NCBI GenBank assembly: GCA_037783545.1
Contig: JBBELK010001086.1
Coordinates: 1 to 64,000, forward strand
Direction of reading: 5' to 3'
Length of the DNA: 64,000 nucleotides
Source of the DNA: Henricia sp. BOLD:AAB3569
Lineage: Eukaryota > Echinodermata > Asteroidea > Spinulosida > Echinasteridae
Shown here one piece after another: positions 11,713 to 24,270 of this stretch. Under the pieces are notes generated by a model. That model did no database searches. It was not told where the DNA came from and saw nothing but the letters and a program-made list of their open reading frames with translations. Made by a program: the position numbers and the translations under genes. Each line of letters opens with the position of its first letter. The stretch's first letter is position 1.

Positions 11713-13403
11713 CAAGTGCGCAATATAGAGTGCTTGGAGCATGCACAATTTGAAGTTCGTCGGAACATTTTTCGACCTCCAAATTCGCCGACGTTTGGAC
11801 CACACTTTGACCAAAATCCCGTCCCAAACTGGGCCGTGTCAACGACAGTCCGAAGTACTGAGCATGCGCACGAGTCAGGAGTACACCAAAGAGGTGTGTA
11901 CAGACAGCCACAGGTTGCGGGAGCATCCAGGAAGCTCCAACCCCTTTTTTCCTAAACTCTGAAATTTCTCTGCCATTTCCCGGCGAAAGTCTGTCAATTT
12001 TTTTAGGACAAGTGCGCAATATAGAGTGCTTGGAGCATGCAAAATTTGAAGTTCGTCGGAACATTTTTCGACCTCCAAATTTGCCGACGTTTGGACCACA
12101 CTTTGACCAAAATCCCGTCCCAAACTGGGCCGTGTCAACGACAGTCCGAAGTACTGAGCATGCGCACGAGTCAGGAGTACACCAAAGAGGTGTGTACAGA
12201 CAGCCACAGGTTGCGGGAGCATCCAGGAAGCTCCAACCCCTTTTTTCCTAAACTCTGAAATTTCTCTGCCATTTCCCGCGAAAGTCTGTCAATTTTTTAG
12301 GACAAGTGCGCAATATAGAGTGCTTGGAGCATGCAAAATTTGAAGTTCGTCGGAACATTTTTCGACCTCCAAATTCGCCGACGTTTGGACCACACTTTGA
12401 CCAAAATCCCGTCCCAAACTGGGCCGTGTCAACGACAGTCCGAAGTACTGAGCATGCGCACGAGTCAGGAGTACACCAAAGAGGTGTGTACAGACAGCCA
12501 CAGGTTGCGGGAGCATCCAGGAAGCTCCAACCCCTTTTTTCCTAAACTCTGAAATTTCTCTGCCATTTCCCGGCGAAAGTCTGTCAATTTTTTTAGGACA
12601 AGTGCGTAATATAGAGTGCTTGGAGCATGCAAAATTTGAAGTTCGTCGGAACATTTTTCGACCTCCAAATTTGCCGACGTTTGGACCACACTTTGACCAA
12701 AATCCCGTCCCAAACTGGGCCGTGTCAACGACAGTCCGAAGTACTGAGCATGCGCACGAGTCAGGAGTACACCAAAGAGGTGTGTACAGACAGCCACAGG
12801 TTGCGGGAGCATCCAGGAAGCTCCAACCCCTTTTTTTCCTAAACTCTGAAATTTCTCTGCCATTTCCCGCGAAAGTCTGTCAATTTTTTAGGACAAGTGC
12901 GCAATATAGAGTGCTTGGAGCATGCAAAATTTGAAGTTCGTCGGAACATTTTTCGACCTCCAAATTTGCCGACGTTTGGACCACACTTTGACCAAAATCC
13001 CGTCCCAAACTGGGCCGTGTCAACGACAGTCCGAAGTACTGAGCATGCGCACGAGTCAGGAGTACACCAAAGAGGTGTGTACAGACAGCCACAGGTTGCG
13101 GGAGCATCCAGGAAGCTCCAACCCCTTTTTTCCTAAACTCTGAAATTTCTCTGCCATTTCCCGGCGAAAGTCTGTCAATTTTTTAGGACAAGTGCGCAAT
13201 ATAGAGTGCTTGGAGCATGCAAAATTTGAAGTTCGTCGGAACATTTTTCGACCTCCAAATTTGCCGACGTTTGGACCACACTTTGACCAAAATCCCGTCC
13301 CAAACTGGGCCGTGTCAACGACAGTCCGAAGTACTGAGCATGCGCACGAGTCAGGAGTACACCAAAGAGGTGTGTACAGACAGCCACAGGTTGCGGGAGC
13401 ATC
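11713..13403. repeat. 1.7-kb duplicated satellite segment, copy 2 (partner about 9056-10746)
   Basis: Second copy of the nine-monomer segment. The first approximately 0.87 kb of it is also the third copy of the segment found at the start of the window. Confidence 0.8.
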
Positions 13404-15353
13404 CATGAAGCTCCAACCCCTTTTTTCCTAAACTCTGAAATTTCTCTGCCATTTCCCGGCGAAAGTCTGTCAATTTTTTAGGACAAGTGCGCAATATAGA
13501 GTGCTTGGAGCATGCAAAATTTGAAGTTCGTCGGAACATTTTTCGACCTCCAAATTTGCCGACGTTTGGACCACACTTTGACCAAAATCCCGTCCCAAAC
13601 TGGGCCGTGTCAACGACAGTCCGAAGTACTGAGCATGCGCACGAGTCAGGAGTACACCAAAGAGGTGTGTACAGACAGCCACAGGTTGCGGGAGCATCCA
13701 GGAAGCTCCAACCCCTTTTTTCCTAAACTCTGAAATTTCTCTGCCATTTCCAGGCGAAAGTCTGTCAATTTTTTAGGACAAGTGCGCAATATAGAGTGCT
13801 TGGAGCATGCAAAATTTGAAGTTCGTCGGAACATTTTTCGACCTCCAAATTTGCCGACGTTTGGACCACACTTTGACCAAAATCCCGTCCCAAACTGGGC
13901 CGTGTCAACGACAGTCCGAAGTACTGAGCATGCGCACGAGTCAGGAGTACACCAAAGAGGTGTGTACAGACAGCCACAGGTTGCGGGAGCATCCAGGAAG
14001 CTCCAACCCCTTTTTTCCTAAACTCTGAAATTTCTCTGCCATTTCCGGCGAAAGTCTGTCAATTTTTTAGGACAAGTGCGCAATATAGAGTGCTTGGAGC
14101 ATGCAAAATTTGAAGTTCGTCGGAACATTTTTCGACCTCCAAATTTGCCGACGTTTGGACCACACTTTGACCAAAATCCCGTCCCAAACTGGGCCGTGTC
14201 AACGACAGTCCGAAGTACTGAGCATGCGCACGAGTCAGGAGTACACCAAATAGGTGTGTACAGACAGCCACAGGTTGCGGGAGCATCCAGGAAGCTCCAA
14301 CCCCTTTTTTCCTAAACTCTGAAATTTCTCTGCCATTTCCCGGCGAAAGTCTGTCAATTTTTTAGGACAAGTGCGCAATATAGAGTGCTTGGAGCATGCA
14401 AAATTTGAAGTTCGTCGGAACATTTTTCGACCTCCAAATTTGCCGACGTTTGGACCACACTTTGACCAAAATCCCGTCCCAAACTGGGCCGTGTCAACGA
14501 CAGTCCGAAGTACTGAGCATGCGCACGAGTCAGGAGTACACCAAAGAGGTGTGTACAGACAGCCACAGGTTGCGGGAGCATCCAGGAAGCTCCAACCCCT
14601 TTTTTCCTAAACTCTGAAATTTCTCTGCCATTTCCCGGCGAAAGTCTGTCAATTTTTTAGGACAAGTGCGCAATATAGAGTGCTTGGAGCATGCAAAATT
14701 TGAAGTTCGTCGGAACATTTTTCGACCTCCAAATTTGCCGACGTTTGGACCACACTTTGACCAAAATCCCGTCCCAAACTGGGCCGTGTCAACGACAGTC
14801 CGAAGTACTGAGTATGCGCACGAGTCAGGAGTACACCAAAGAGGTGTGTACATACAGCCACAGGTTGCGGGAGCATCCAGGAAGCTCCAACCCCTTTTTT
14901 CCTAAACTCTGAAATTTCTCTGCCATTTCCCGGCGAAAGTCTGTCAATTTTTTAGGACAAGTGCGCAATATAGAGTGCTTGGAGCATGCAAAATTTGAAG
15001 TTCGTCGGAACATTTTTCGACCTCCAAATTTGCCGACGTTTGGACCACACTTTGACCAAAATCCCGTCCCAAACTGGGCCGTGTCAACGACAGTCCGAAG
15101 TACTGAGCATGCGCACGAGTCAGGAGTACACCAAAGAGGTGTGTACAGACAGCCACAGGTTGCGGGAGCATCCAGGAAGCTCCAACCCCTTTTTTCCTAA
15201 ACTCTGAAATTTCTCTGCCATTTCCCGGCGAAAGTCTGTCAATTTTTTAGGACAAGTGCGCAATATAGAGTGCTTGGAGCATGCAAAATTTGAAGTTCGT
15301 CGGAACATTTTTCGACCTCCAAGTTTGCCGACCTCCAAATTTGCCGACGTTTG

Positions 15354-15531
15354 CCGAAGTTCGTCTTAGGCGCCTAACAGGCAGCCTCGCGGAAAGATTG
15401 TGCTCCGTGTTTTCTTGATTTTTTCGTTAATGTGTGGTGGTTTTTCTTAAAACAATAAACTGGTGTTTTTATCATGCTGTGGGGACTATCGTCGCACCTG
15501 TGGTTTGTTTTTAACCTGTGGTTTGTTTTTA
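15354..15531 (+). other. Unassigned 5' segment of the CR1-like insertion
   Basis: This stretch lies between the satellite junction and the first recognisable RT residues. It contains GCCGAAGTTCGTC (15353-15365), which echoes satellite sequence, then the 12-bp palindrome TTAGGCGCCTAA (15366-15377), AATAAA near 15453, and an 18-bp tandem duplication. Its translation does not resemble the RT region that precedes motif A in CR1 elements. It could be filler or template-switched RNA captured at integration, or a divergent part of the element. Confidence 0.5.
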
Positions 15532-16718
15532 AGAACGACATACTTATGGCTATGGACAGACAAGAGGTGGTTATTCTTGTACTTTTGGATATATCTGCTG
15601 CATTTGACACAGTGAATCATGAAGTATTGCTGCAGCGGATGTCGGATAGGCTTGGAGTCACAGGCGATGCACTTGCGTGGTTTCGTTCTTACCTTTCTGA
15701 CAGGCTGCAGCAAGTACGGGTTCATGATTCACTGTCAACACCTCATCTCCTTTCGTGCGGCGTACCTCAGGGGTCCGTATTGGGGCCTGTTCTTTTCACC
15801 ATTTATACCCTACCTTTGGGTGATTTGGTGAGGAGGCATGGCTTAAGTTATCATTTTTATGCGGATGATACGCAGCTTTTTCTCTCGTTCAAACCTTCAG
15901 TGGTTGCAACGTTCAATTGCTTGGAAAGAATTGAGCAGTGTGTTACCGAGATTCAGGAGTGGATGGTACAAAACCGGTTAAAACTTAATGGTAATAAAAC
16001 CGAATTTTTGTTAATTGGTACCTCAAAACAACGTGCCAAAGTTCAAGAGCCAAGCATCAGAATATCTAATTGCACTATCTTGCCTAAGGAAAGTGCTCGA
16101 AATCTTGGAGTCTTTTTTGACTCTTCATTGGGCTATGGTGCACATATCACGACATTGTGTAAAGCTGCATATTACCAGCTGCACAATATAAGATTGAGTA
16201 GAAAATACTTGACAGATGAAGCAGCGGCTGCTGCTATACATGCATTTGTAACCTCCCGGTTAGATTCCTGCAATGCCTTGTTGTATGGCCTTCCACATTG
16301 TGCTCTGTCTCGCCTTCAGCGATTGCAGAACGCAGCTGCGAGGCTGCTTAGAGGTACAAAGCGTACACAGCATATCACGCCTGTACTTAGGGCACTGCAT
16401 TGGCTGCCTGTTACTCGCAGGATTCAATACAAATTGATGGTAATTACGTATAAGGCCTGTCATGGCCTTGGTCCTAAATACATGAGTGACTTGTTAGTGC
16501 CTTATATTCCCGCCCGTCCGTTGAGGTCATCATATGACGCAACCCTTCTCAGAGTTCCTCGGGTGAGGCTCAAATCTGCAGGAGAAAGAGCATTCTGTTG
16601 GGTTGCGCCACAGCTGTGGAATAGTTTGCCTAAGACATTACGAGATTTAAATTCTCTGAAAGCTTTTAAGTCACATTTGAAGACGCATCTTTTTAACTTG
16701 GAGTTTAGTGATTTTTAA
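15474..16718 (+). CDS. CR1/L2-like reverse transcriptase, C-terminal part (414 aa open frame)
   Basis: Reverse transcriptase for target-primed retrotransposition, incomplete. Seen directly: palm motif A LLDISAAFDTV at residues 37-47 (Asp39), motif B GVPQGSVLGP at 96-105, and motif C FYADD at 128-132, so the catalytic aspartates are present. A long thumb/C-terminal region follows, ending in the conserved-looking NSLPKTLRDLNSLKAFKSHLKTH stretch near the C-terminus. The apurinic-type endonuclease, RT fingers (motifs 0 to 2) and any ORF1 are absent. Family ORF2 proteins are usually about 900-1000 residues, so less than half remains. The first methionine is only the first ATG in the open frame; residues 1-20 do not look like RT, and the real protein began far upstream. 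The frame has no internal stop, suggesting a fairly young insertion. It is probably not functional because it is truncated. Confidence 0.85.
   Translation: MLWGLSSHLWFVFNLWFVFKNDILMAMDRQEVVILVLLDISAAFDTVNHEVLLQRMSDRLGVTGDALAWFRSYLSDRLQQVRVHDSLSTPHLLSCGVPQGSVLGPVLFTIYTLPLGDLVRRHGLSYHFYADDTQLFLSFKPSVVATFNCLERIEQCVTEIQEWMVQNRLKLNGNKTEFLLIGTSKQRAKVQEPSIRISNCTILPKESARNLGVFFDSSLGYGAHITTLCKAAYYQLHNIRLSRKYLTDEAAAAAIHAFVTSRLDSCNALLYGLPHCALSRLQRLQNAAARLLRGTKRTQHITPVLRALHWLPVTRRIQYKLMVITYKACHGLGPKYMSDLLVPYIPARPLRSSYDATLLRVPRVRLKSAGERAFCWVAPQLWNSLPKTLRDLNSLKAFKSHLKTHLFNLEFSDF
15496..15531 (+). repeat. 18-bp perfect tandem duplication
   Basis: ACCTGTGGTTTGTTTTTA is present twice, at 15496-15513 and 15514-15531. 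Being 18 bp it keeps the frame and gives a repeated hydrophobic hexapeptide (LWFVFN, LWFVFK) immediately upstream of the RT homology. Confidence 0.95.
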
Positions 16719-17007
16719 TTAGAAATGAGCTAGTGTGGTAGTTTTTATTAGTTGAGGGCGCGGGCTCGTCGGTGCGCGCGCGGGGGTCGGATTCGTGCTG
16801 CGAGGTGCGCGGCTCCATAGCAGGGGCATGGAGATGCGTGTTTCCTGTTTTGTGTTTTGTAGTGCGGGTTTGTTTCTCGCGCGCGCCTTGGCGGGCCGTC
16901 TGTGCCTCCAATATGGTGATGTGGTTTTTAAAGTACTGTTTACTATTGTATTGCGCCTATGAGCATTTTAATGGATATATGGCGCGTTATAAGTGCTATT
17001 ATTATTA
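16719..17007 (+). other. 3' UTR and (ATT)n tail of the CR1-like element
   Basis: About 289 bp after the stop codon. It includes a GC-rich, CG-dinucleotide-rich part (about 16755-16890) and ends in GCGCGTTATAAGTGCT followed by ATTATTATTA (16998-17007). CR1/L2 elements are known to end in short microsatellite-like repeats in place of poly(A). No AATAAA signal is evident. Confidence 0.75.
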
Positions 17008-20000
17008 CCACACTTTGACCAAAATCCCGTCCCAAACTGGGCCGTGTCAACGACAGTCCGAAGTACTGAGCATGCGCACGAGTCAGGAGTACACCAAAGA
17101 GGTGTGTACAGACAGCCACAGGTTGCGGGAGCATCCAGGAAGCTCCAACCCCTTTTTTCCTAAACTCTGAAATTTCTCTGCCATTTCCAGGCGAAAGTCT
17201 GTCAATTTTTTAGGACAAGTGCGCAATATAGAGTGCTTGGAGCATGCAAAATTTGAAGTTCGTCGGAACATTTTTCGACCTCCAAATTTGCCGACGTTTG
17301 GACCACACTTTGACCAAAATCCCGTCCCAAACTGGGCCGTGTCAACGACAGTCCGAAGTACTGAGCATGCGCACGAGTCAGGAGTACACCAAAGAGGTGT
17401 GTACAGACAGCCACAGGTTGCGGGAGCATCCAGGAAGCTCCAACCCCTTTTTTCCTAAACTCTGAAATTTCTCTGCCATTTCCCGGCGAAAGTCTGTCAA
17501 TTTTTTAGGACAAGTGCGCAATATAGAGTGCTTGGAGCATGCAAAATTTGAAGTTCGTCGGAACATTTTTCGACCTCCAAATTTGCCGACGTTTGGACCA
17601 CACTTTGACCAAAATCCCGTCCCAAACTGGGCCGTGTCAACGACAGTCCGAAGTACTGAGCATGCGCACGAGTCAGGAGTACACCAAAGAGGTGTGTACA
17701 GACAGCCACAGGTTGCGGGAGCATCCAGGAAGCTCCAACCCCTTTTTTCCTAAACTCTGAAATTTCTCTGCCATTTCCCGGCGAAAGTCTGTCAATTTTT
17801 TAGGACAAGTGCGCAATATAGAGTGCTTGGAGCATGCAGAATTTGAAGTTCGTCGGAACATTTTTCGACCTCCAAATTTGCCGACGTTTGGACCACACTT
17901 TGACCAAAAGCCCGTCCCAAACTGGGCCGTGTCAACGACAGTCCGAAGTACTGAGCATGCGCACGAGTCAGGAGTACACCAAAGAGGTGTGTACAGACAG
18001 CCACAGGTTGCGGGAGCATCCAGGAAGCTCCAACCCCTTTTTTCCTAAACTCTGAAATTTCTCTGCCATTTCCCGGCGAAAGTCTGTCAATTTTGTAGGA
18101 CAAGTGCGCAATATAGAGTGCTTGGAGCATGCAAAATTTGAAGTTCGTCGGAACATTTTTCGACCTCCAAATTTGCCGACGTTTGGACCACACTTTGACC
18201 AAAATCCCGTCCCAAACTGGGCCGTGTCAACGACAGTCCGAAGTACTGAGCATGCGCACGAGTCAGGAGTACACCAAAGAGGTGTGTACAGACAGCCACA
18301 GGTTGCGGGAGCATCCAGGAAGCTCCAACCCCTTTTTTCCTAAACTCTGAAATTTCTCTGCCATTTCCCGGCGAAAGTCTGTCAATTTTTTAGGACAAGT
18401 GCGCAATATAGAGTGCTTGGAGCATGCAAAATTTGAAGTTCGTCGGAACATTTTTCGACCTCCAAATTTGCCGACGTTTGGACCACACTTTGACCAAAAT
18501 CCCGTCCCAAACTGGGCCGTGTCAACGACAGTCCGAAGTACTGAGCATGCGCACGAGTCAGGAGTACACCAAAGAGGTGTGTACAGACAGCCACAGGTTG
18601 CGGGAGCATCCAGGAAGCTCCAACCCCTTTTTTCCTAAACTCTGAAATTTCTCTGCCATTTCCCGGCGAAAGTCTGTCAATTTTTTAGGACAAGTGCGCA
18701 ATATAGAGTGCTTGGAGCATGCAAAATTTGAAGTTCGTCGGAACATTTTTCGACCTCCAAATTTGCCGACGTTTGGACCACACTTTGACCAAAATCCCGT
18801 CCCAAACTGGGCCGTGTCAACGACAGTCCGAAGTACTGAGCATGCGCACGAGTCAGGAGTACACCAAAGAGGTGTGTACAGACAGCCACAGGTTGCGGGA
18901 GCATCCAGGAAGCTCCAACCCCTTTTTTCCTAAACTCTGAAATTTCTCTGCCATTTCCCTGCGAAAGTCTGTCAATTTTTTAGGACAAGTGCGCAATATA
19001 GAGTGCTTGGAGCATGCAAAATTTGAAGTTCGTCGGAACATTTTTCGACCTCCAAATTTTCCGACGTTTGGACCACACTTTGACCAAAATCCCGTCCCAA
19101 ACTGGGCCGTGTCAACGACAGTCCGAAGTACTGAGCATGCGCACGAGTCAGGAGTACACCAAAGAGGTGTGTACAGACAGCCACAGGTTGCGGGAGCATC
19201 CAGGAAGCTCCAACCCCTTTTTTCCTAAACTCTGAAATTTCTCTGCCATTTCCCGGCGAAAGTCTGTCAATTTTTTAGGACAAGTGCGCAATATAGAGTG
19301 CTTGGAGCATGCAAAATTTGAAGTTCGTCGGAACATTTTTCGACCTCCAAATTTGCCGACGTTTGGACCACACTTTGACCAAAAGCCCGTCCCAAACTGG
19401 GCCGTGTCAACGACAGTCCGAAGTACTGAGCATGCGCACGAGTCAGGAGTACACCAAAGAGGTGTGTACAGACAGCCACAGGTTGCGGGAGCATCCAGGA
19501 AGCTCCAACCCCTTTTTTCCTAAACTCTGAAATTTCTCTGCCATTTCCCGGCGAAAGTCTGTCAATTTTTTAGGACAAGTGCGCAATATAGAGTGCTTGG
19601 AGCATGCAAAATTTGAAGTTCGTCGGAACATTTTTCGACCTCCAAATTTGCCGACGTTTGGACCACACTTTGACCAAAATCCCGTCCCAAACTGGGCCGT
19701 GTCAACGACAGTCCGAAGTACTGAGCATGCGCACGAGTCAGGAGTACACCAAAGAGGTGTGTACAGACAGCCACAGGTTGCGGGAGCATCCAGGAAGCTC
19801 CAACCCCTTTTTTCCTAAACTCTGAAATTTCTCTGCCATTTCCCGGCGAAAGTCTGTCAATTTTTTAGGACAAGTGCGCAATATAGAGTGCTTGGAGCAT
19901 GCAAAATTTGAAGTTCGTCGGAACATTTTTCGACCTCCAAATTTGCCGACGTTTGGACCGCACTTTGACCAAAATCCCGTCCCAAACTGGGCCGTGTCAA

Positions 20001-21614
20001 CGACAGTCCGAAGTACTGAGCATGCGCACGAGTCAGGAGTACACCAAAGAGGTGTGTACAGACAGCCACAGGTTGCGGGAGCATCCAGGAAGCTCCAACC
20101 CCTTTTTTCCTAAACTCTGAAATTTCTCTGCCATTTCCCGGCGAAAGTCTGTCAATTTTTTAGGACAAGTGCGCAATATAGAGTGCTTGGAGCATGCAAA
20201 ATTTGAAGTTCGTCGGAACATTTTTCGACCTCCAAATTTGCCGACGTTTGGACCACACTTTGACCAAAATCCCGTCCCAAACTGGGCCGTGTCAACGACA
20301 GTCCGAAGTACTGAGCATGCGCACGAGTCAGGAGTACACCAAAGAGGTGTGTACAGACAGCCACAGGTTGCGGGAGCATCCAGGAAGCTCCAACCCCTTT
20401 TTTCCTAAACTCTGAAATTTCTCTGCCATTTCCCGGCGAAAGTCTGTCAATTTTTTAGGACAAGTGCGCAATATAGAGTGCTTGGAGCATGCAAAATTTG
20501 AAGTTCGTCGGAACATTTTTCGACCTCCAAATTTGCCGACGTTTGGACCACACTTTGACCAAAAGCCCGTCCCAAACTGGGCCGTGTCAACGACAGTCCG
20601 AAGTACTGAGCATGCGCACGAGTCAGGAGTACACCAAAGAGGTGTGTACAGACAGCCACAGGTTGCGGGAGCATCCAGGAAGCTCCAACCCCTTTTTTCC
20701 TAAACTCTGAAATTTCTCTGCCATTTCCCGGCGAAAGTCTGTCAATTTTTTAGGACAAGTGCGCAATATAGAGTGCTTGGAGCATGCAAAATTTGAAGTT
20801 CGTCGGAACATTTTTCGACCTCCAAATTTGCCGACGTTTGGACCACACTTTGACCAAAATCCCGTCCCAAACTGGGCCGTGTCAACGACAGTCCGAAGTA
20901 CTGAGCATGCGCACGAGTCAGGAGTACACCAAAGAGGTGTGTACAGACAGCCACAGGTTGCGGGAGCATCCAGGAAGCTCCAACCCCTTTTTTCCTAAAC
21001 TCTGAAATTTCTCTGCCATTTCCCGGCGAAAGTCTGTCAATTTTTTAGGACAAGTGCGCAATATAGAGTGCTTGGAGCATGCAAAATTTGAAGTTCGTCG
21101 GAACATTTTTCGACCTCCAAATTTGCCGACGTTTGGACCACACTTTGACCAAAATCCCGTCCCAAACTGGGCCGTGTCAACGACAGTCCGAAGTACTGAG
21201 CATGCGCACGAGTCAGGAGTACACCAAAGAGGTGTGTACAGACAGCCACAGGTTGCGGGAGCATCCAGGAAGCTCCAACCCCTTTTTTCCTAAACTCTGA
21301 AATTTCTCTGCCATTTCCCGGCGAAAGTCTGTCAATTTTTTAGGACAAGTGCGCAATATAGAGTGCTTGGAGCATGCAAAATTTGAAGTTCGTCGGAACA
21401 TTTTTCGACCTCCAAATTTGCCGACGTTTGGACCACACTTTGACCAAAATCCCGTCCCAAACTGGGCCGTGTCAACGACAGTCCGAAGTACTGAGCATGC
21501 GCACGAGTCAGGAGTACACCAAAGAGGTGTGTACAGACAGCCACAGGTTGCGGGAGCATCCAGGAAGCTCCAACCCCTTTTTTCCTAAACTCTGAAATTT
21601 CTCTGCCATTTCCT

Positions 21615-22499
21615 GGCGAAAGTCTGTCAATTTTTTAGGACAAGTGCGCAATATAGAGTGCTTGGAGCATGCAAAATTTGAAGTTCGTCGGAACATTTTT
21701 CGACCTCCAAATTTGCCGACGTTTGGACCACACTTTGACCAAAATCCCGTCCCAAACTGGGCCGTGTCAACGACAGTCCGAAGTACTGAGCATGCGCACG
21801 AGTCAGGAGTACACCAAAGAGGTGTGTACAGACAGCCACAGGTTGCGGGAGCATCCAGGAAGCTCCAACCCCTTTTTTCCTTAAACTCTGAAATTTCTCT
21901 GCCATTTCCCGGCGAAAGTCTGTCAATTTTTTAGGACAAGTGCGCAATATAGAGTGCTTGGAGCATGCAAAATTTGAAGTTCGTCGGAACATTTGTCGAC
22001 CTCCAAATTTGCCGACGTTTGGACCACACTTTGACCAAAATCCCGTCCCAAACTGGGCCGTGTCAACGACAGTCCGAAGTACTGAGCATGCGCACGAGTC
22101 AGGAGTACACCAAAGAGGTGTGTACAGACAGCCACAGGTTGCGGGAGCATCCATGAAGCTCCAACCCCTTTTTTCCTAAACTCTGAAATTTCTCTGCCAT
22201 TTCCCGGCGAAAGTCTGTCAATTTTTTAGGACAAGTGCGCAATATAGAGTGCTTGGAGCATGCAAAATTTGAAGTTCGTCGGAACATTTTTCGACCTCCA
22301 AATTTGCCGACGTTTGGACCACACTTTGACCAAAATCCCGTCCCAAACTGGGCCGTGTCAACGACAGTCCGAAGTACTGAGCATGCGCACGAGTCAGGAG
22401 TACACCAAAGAGGTGTGTACAGACAGCCACAGGTTGCGGGAGCATCCAGGAAGCTCCAACCCCTTTTTTCCTAAACTCTGAAATTTCTCTGCCATTTCC
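21615..22499. repeat. Duplicated satellite trimer (partner 24271-25155)
   Basis: Offset 2656 bp (nine monomers plus 1 bp). Both copies carry CCTTAAACTC (extra T, near 21880 and 24536), ATTTGTCGACC (near 21994 and 24650) and CATCCATGAAG (near 22153 and 24809). The stretch between them includes the AAAAGCCCG/CAGACCG unit near 23220-23253. Confidence 0.8.
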
Positions 22500-24270
22500 C
22501 GGCGAAAGTCTGTCAATTTTTTAGGACAAGTGCGCAATATAGAGTGCTTGGAGCATGCAAAATTTGAAGTTCGTCGGAACATTTTTCGACCTCCAAATTT
22601 GCCGACGTTTGGACCACACTTTGACCAAAATCCCGTCCCAAACTGGGCCGTGTCAACGACAGTCCGAAGTACTGAGCATGCGCACGAGTCAGGAGTACAC
22701 CAAAGAGGTGTGTACAGACAGCCACAGGTTGCGGGAGCATCCAGGAAGCTCCAACCCCTTTTTTCCTAAACTCTGAAATTTCTCTGCCATTTCCCGGCGA
22801 AAGTCTGTCAATTTTTTAGGACAAGTGCGCAATATAGAGTGCTTGGAGCATGCAAAATTTGAAGTTCGTCGGAACATTTTTCGACCTCCAAATTTGCCGA
22901 CGTTTGGACCACACTTTGACCAAAATCCCGTCCCAAACTGGGCCGTGTCAACGACAGTCCGAAGTACTGAGCATGCGCACGAGTCAGGAGTACACCAAAG
23001 AGGTGTGTACAGACAGCCACAGGTTGCGGGAGCATCCAGGAAGCTCCAACCCCTTTTTTCCTAAACTCTGAAATTTCTCTGCCATTTCCCGGCGAAAGTC
23101 TGTCAATTTTTTAGGACAAGTGCGCAATATAGAGTGCTTGGAGCATGCAAAATTTGAAGTTCGTCGGAACATTTTTCGACCTCCAAATTTGCCGACGTTT
23201 GGACCACACTTTGACCAAAAGCCCGTCCCAAACTGGGCCGTGTCAACGACAGACCGAAGTACTGAGCATGCGCACGAGTCAGGAGTACACCAAAGAGGTG
23301 TGTACAGACAGCCACAGGTTGCGGGAGCATCCAGGAAGCTCCAACCCCTTTTTTCCTAAACTCTGAAATTTCTCTGCCATTTCCCGGCGAAAGTCTGTCA
23401 ATTTTTTAGGACAAGTGCGCAATATAGAGTGCTTGGAGCATGCAAAATTTGAAGTTCGTCGGAACATTTTTCGACCTCCAAATTTGCCGACGTTTGGACC
23501 ACACTTTGACCAAAATCCCGTCCCAAACTGGGCCGTGTCAACGACAGTCCGAAGTACTGAGCATGCGCACGAGTCAGGAGTACACCAAAGAGGTGTGTAC
23601 AGACAGCCACAGGTTGCGGGAGCATCCAGGAAGCTCCAACCCCTTTTTTCCTAAACTCTGAAATTTCTCTGCCATTTCCCGGCGAAAGTCTGTCAATTTT
23701 TTAGGACAAGTGCGCAATATAGAGTGCTTGGAGCATGCAAAATTTGAAGTTCGTCGGAACATTTTTCGACCTCCAAATTTGCCGACGTTTGGACCACACT
23801 TTGACCAAAATCCCGTCCCAAACTGGGCCGTGTCAACGACAGTCCGAAGTACTGAGCATGCGCACGAGTCAGGAGTACACCAAAGAGGTGTGTACAGACA
23901 GCCACAGGTTGCGGGAGCATCCAGGAAGCTCCAACCCCTTTTTTCCTAAACTCTGAAATTTCTCTGCCATTTCCCGGCGAAAGTCTGTCAATTTTTTAGG
24001 ACAAGTGCGCAATATAGAGTGCTTGGAGCATGCAAAATTTGAAGTTCGTCGGAACATTTTTCGACCTCCAAATTTGCCGACGTTTGGACCACACTTTGAC
24101 CAAAATCCCGTCCCAAACTGGGCCGTGTCAACGACAGTCCGAAGTACTGAGCATGCGCACGAGTCAGGAGTACACCAAAGAGGTGTGTACAGACAGCCAC
24201 AGGTTGCGGGAGCATCCAGGAAGCTCCAACCCCTTTTTTCCTAAACTCTGAAATTTCTCTGCCATTTCCC

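Larger units (their letters stand above)
1..15353. repeat. 295-bp satellite array, block A (about 52 monomers)
   Basis: Head-to-tail monomers, all in the same orientation, with a modal spacing of exactly 295 bp (for example unit starts at 1716, 2011, 2306, 2601, 2896, 3191, 3486, 3781). Monomers are nearly identical; most carry zero to three differences from the consensus. Length variants of 276, 285, 289, 294 and 296 bp occur. The block starts inside a monomer at the window edge and ends inside a monomer at the CR1-like insertion. No gene or RNA is recognisable; the array itself is what this stretch holds. The family is not one I recognise by name. Confidence 0.97.
15354..17007 (+). mobile_element. 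5'-truncated CR1/L2-like non-LTR retrotransposon
   Basis: About 1.65 kb interrupts one satellite monomer. The satellite stops near 15353 (after GCCGACGTTTG) and resumes at 17008 (CCACACTTTG), losing zero to two target bases, with no target-site duplication visible. The insert carries an RT ORF that begins just before palm motif A, a GC-rich 3' UTR, and a 3' end ATAAGTGCT followed by (ATT)n. That end resembles the short-repeat 3' tails known for CR1/L2 elements. Endonuclease and RT fingers are missing, which fits the usual 5' truncation of this group. The element appears once in the window and was not amplified with the array. Confidence 0.9.

Noticed and set aside
1..15353. A CRISPR array
   Set aside because: The repeats are 295 bp and directly adjoining, with no unique spacers and no cas genes. 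The sequence is eukaryotic satellite DNA.
15500..15535. A splice acceptor (T-rich tract then AG) before the CR1-like RT region
   Set aside because: The T-rich tract comes from the 18-bp duplication, and no matching donor or host exon is visible. There is too little support for calling an intron.
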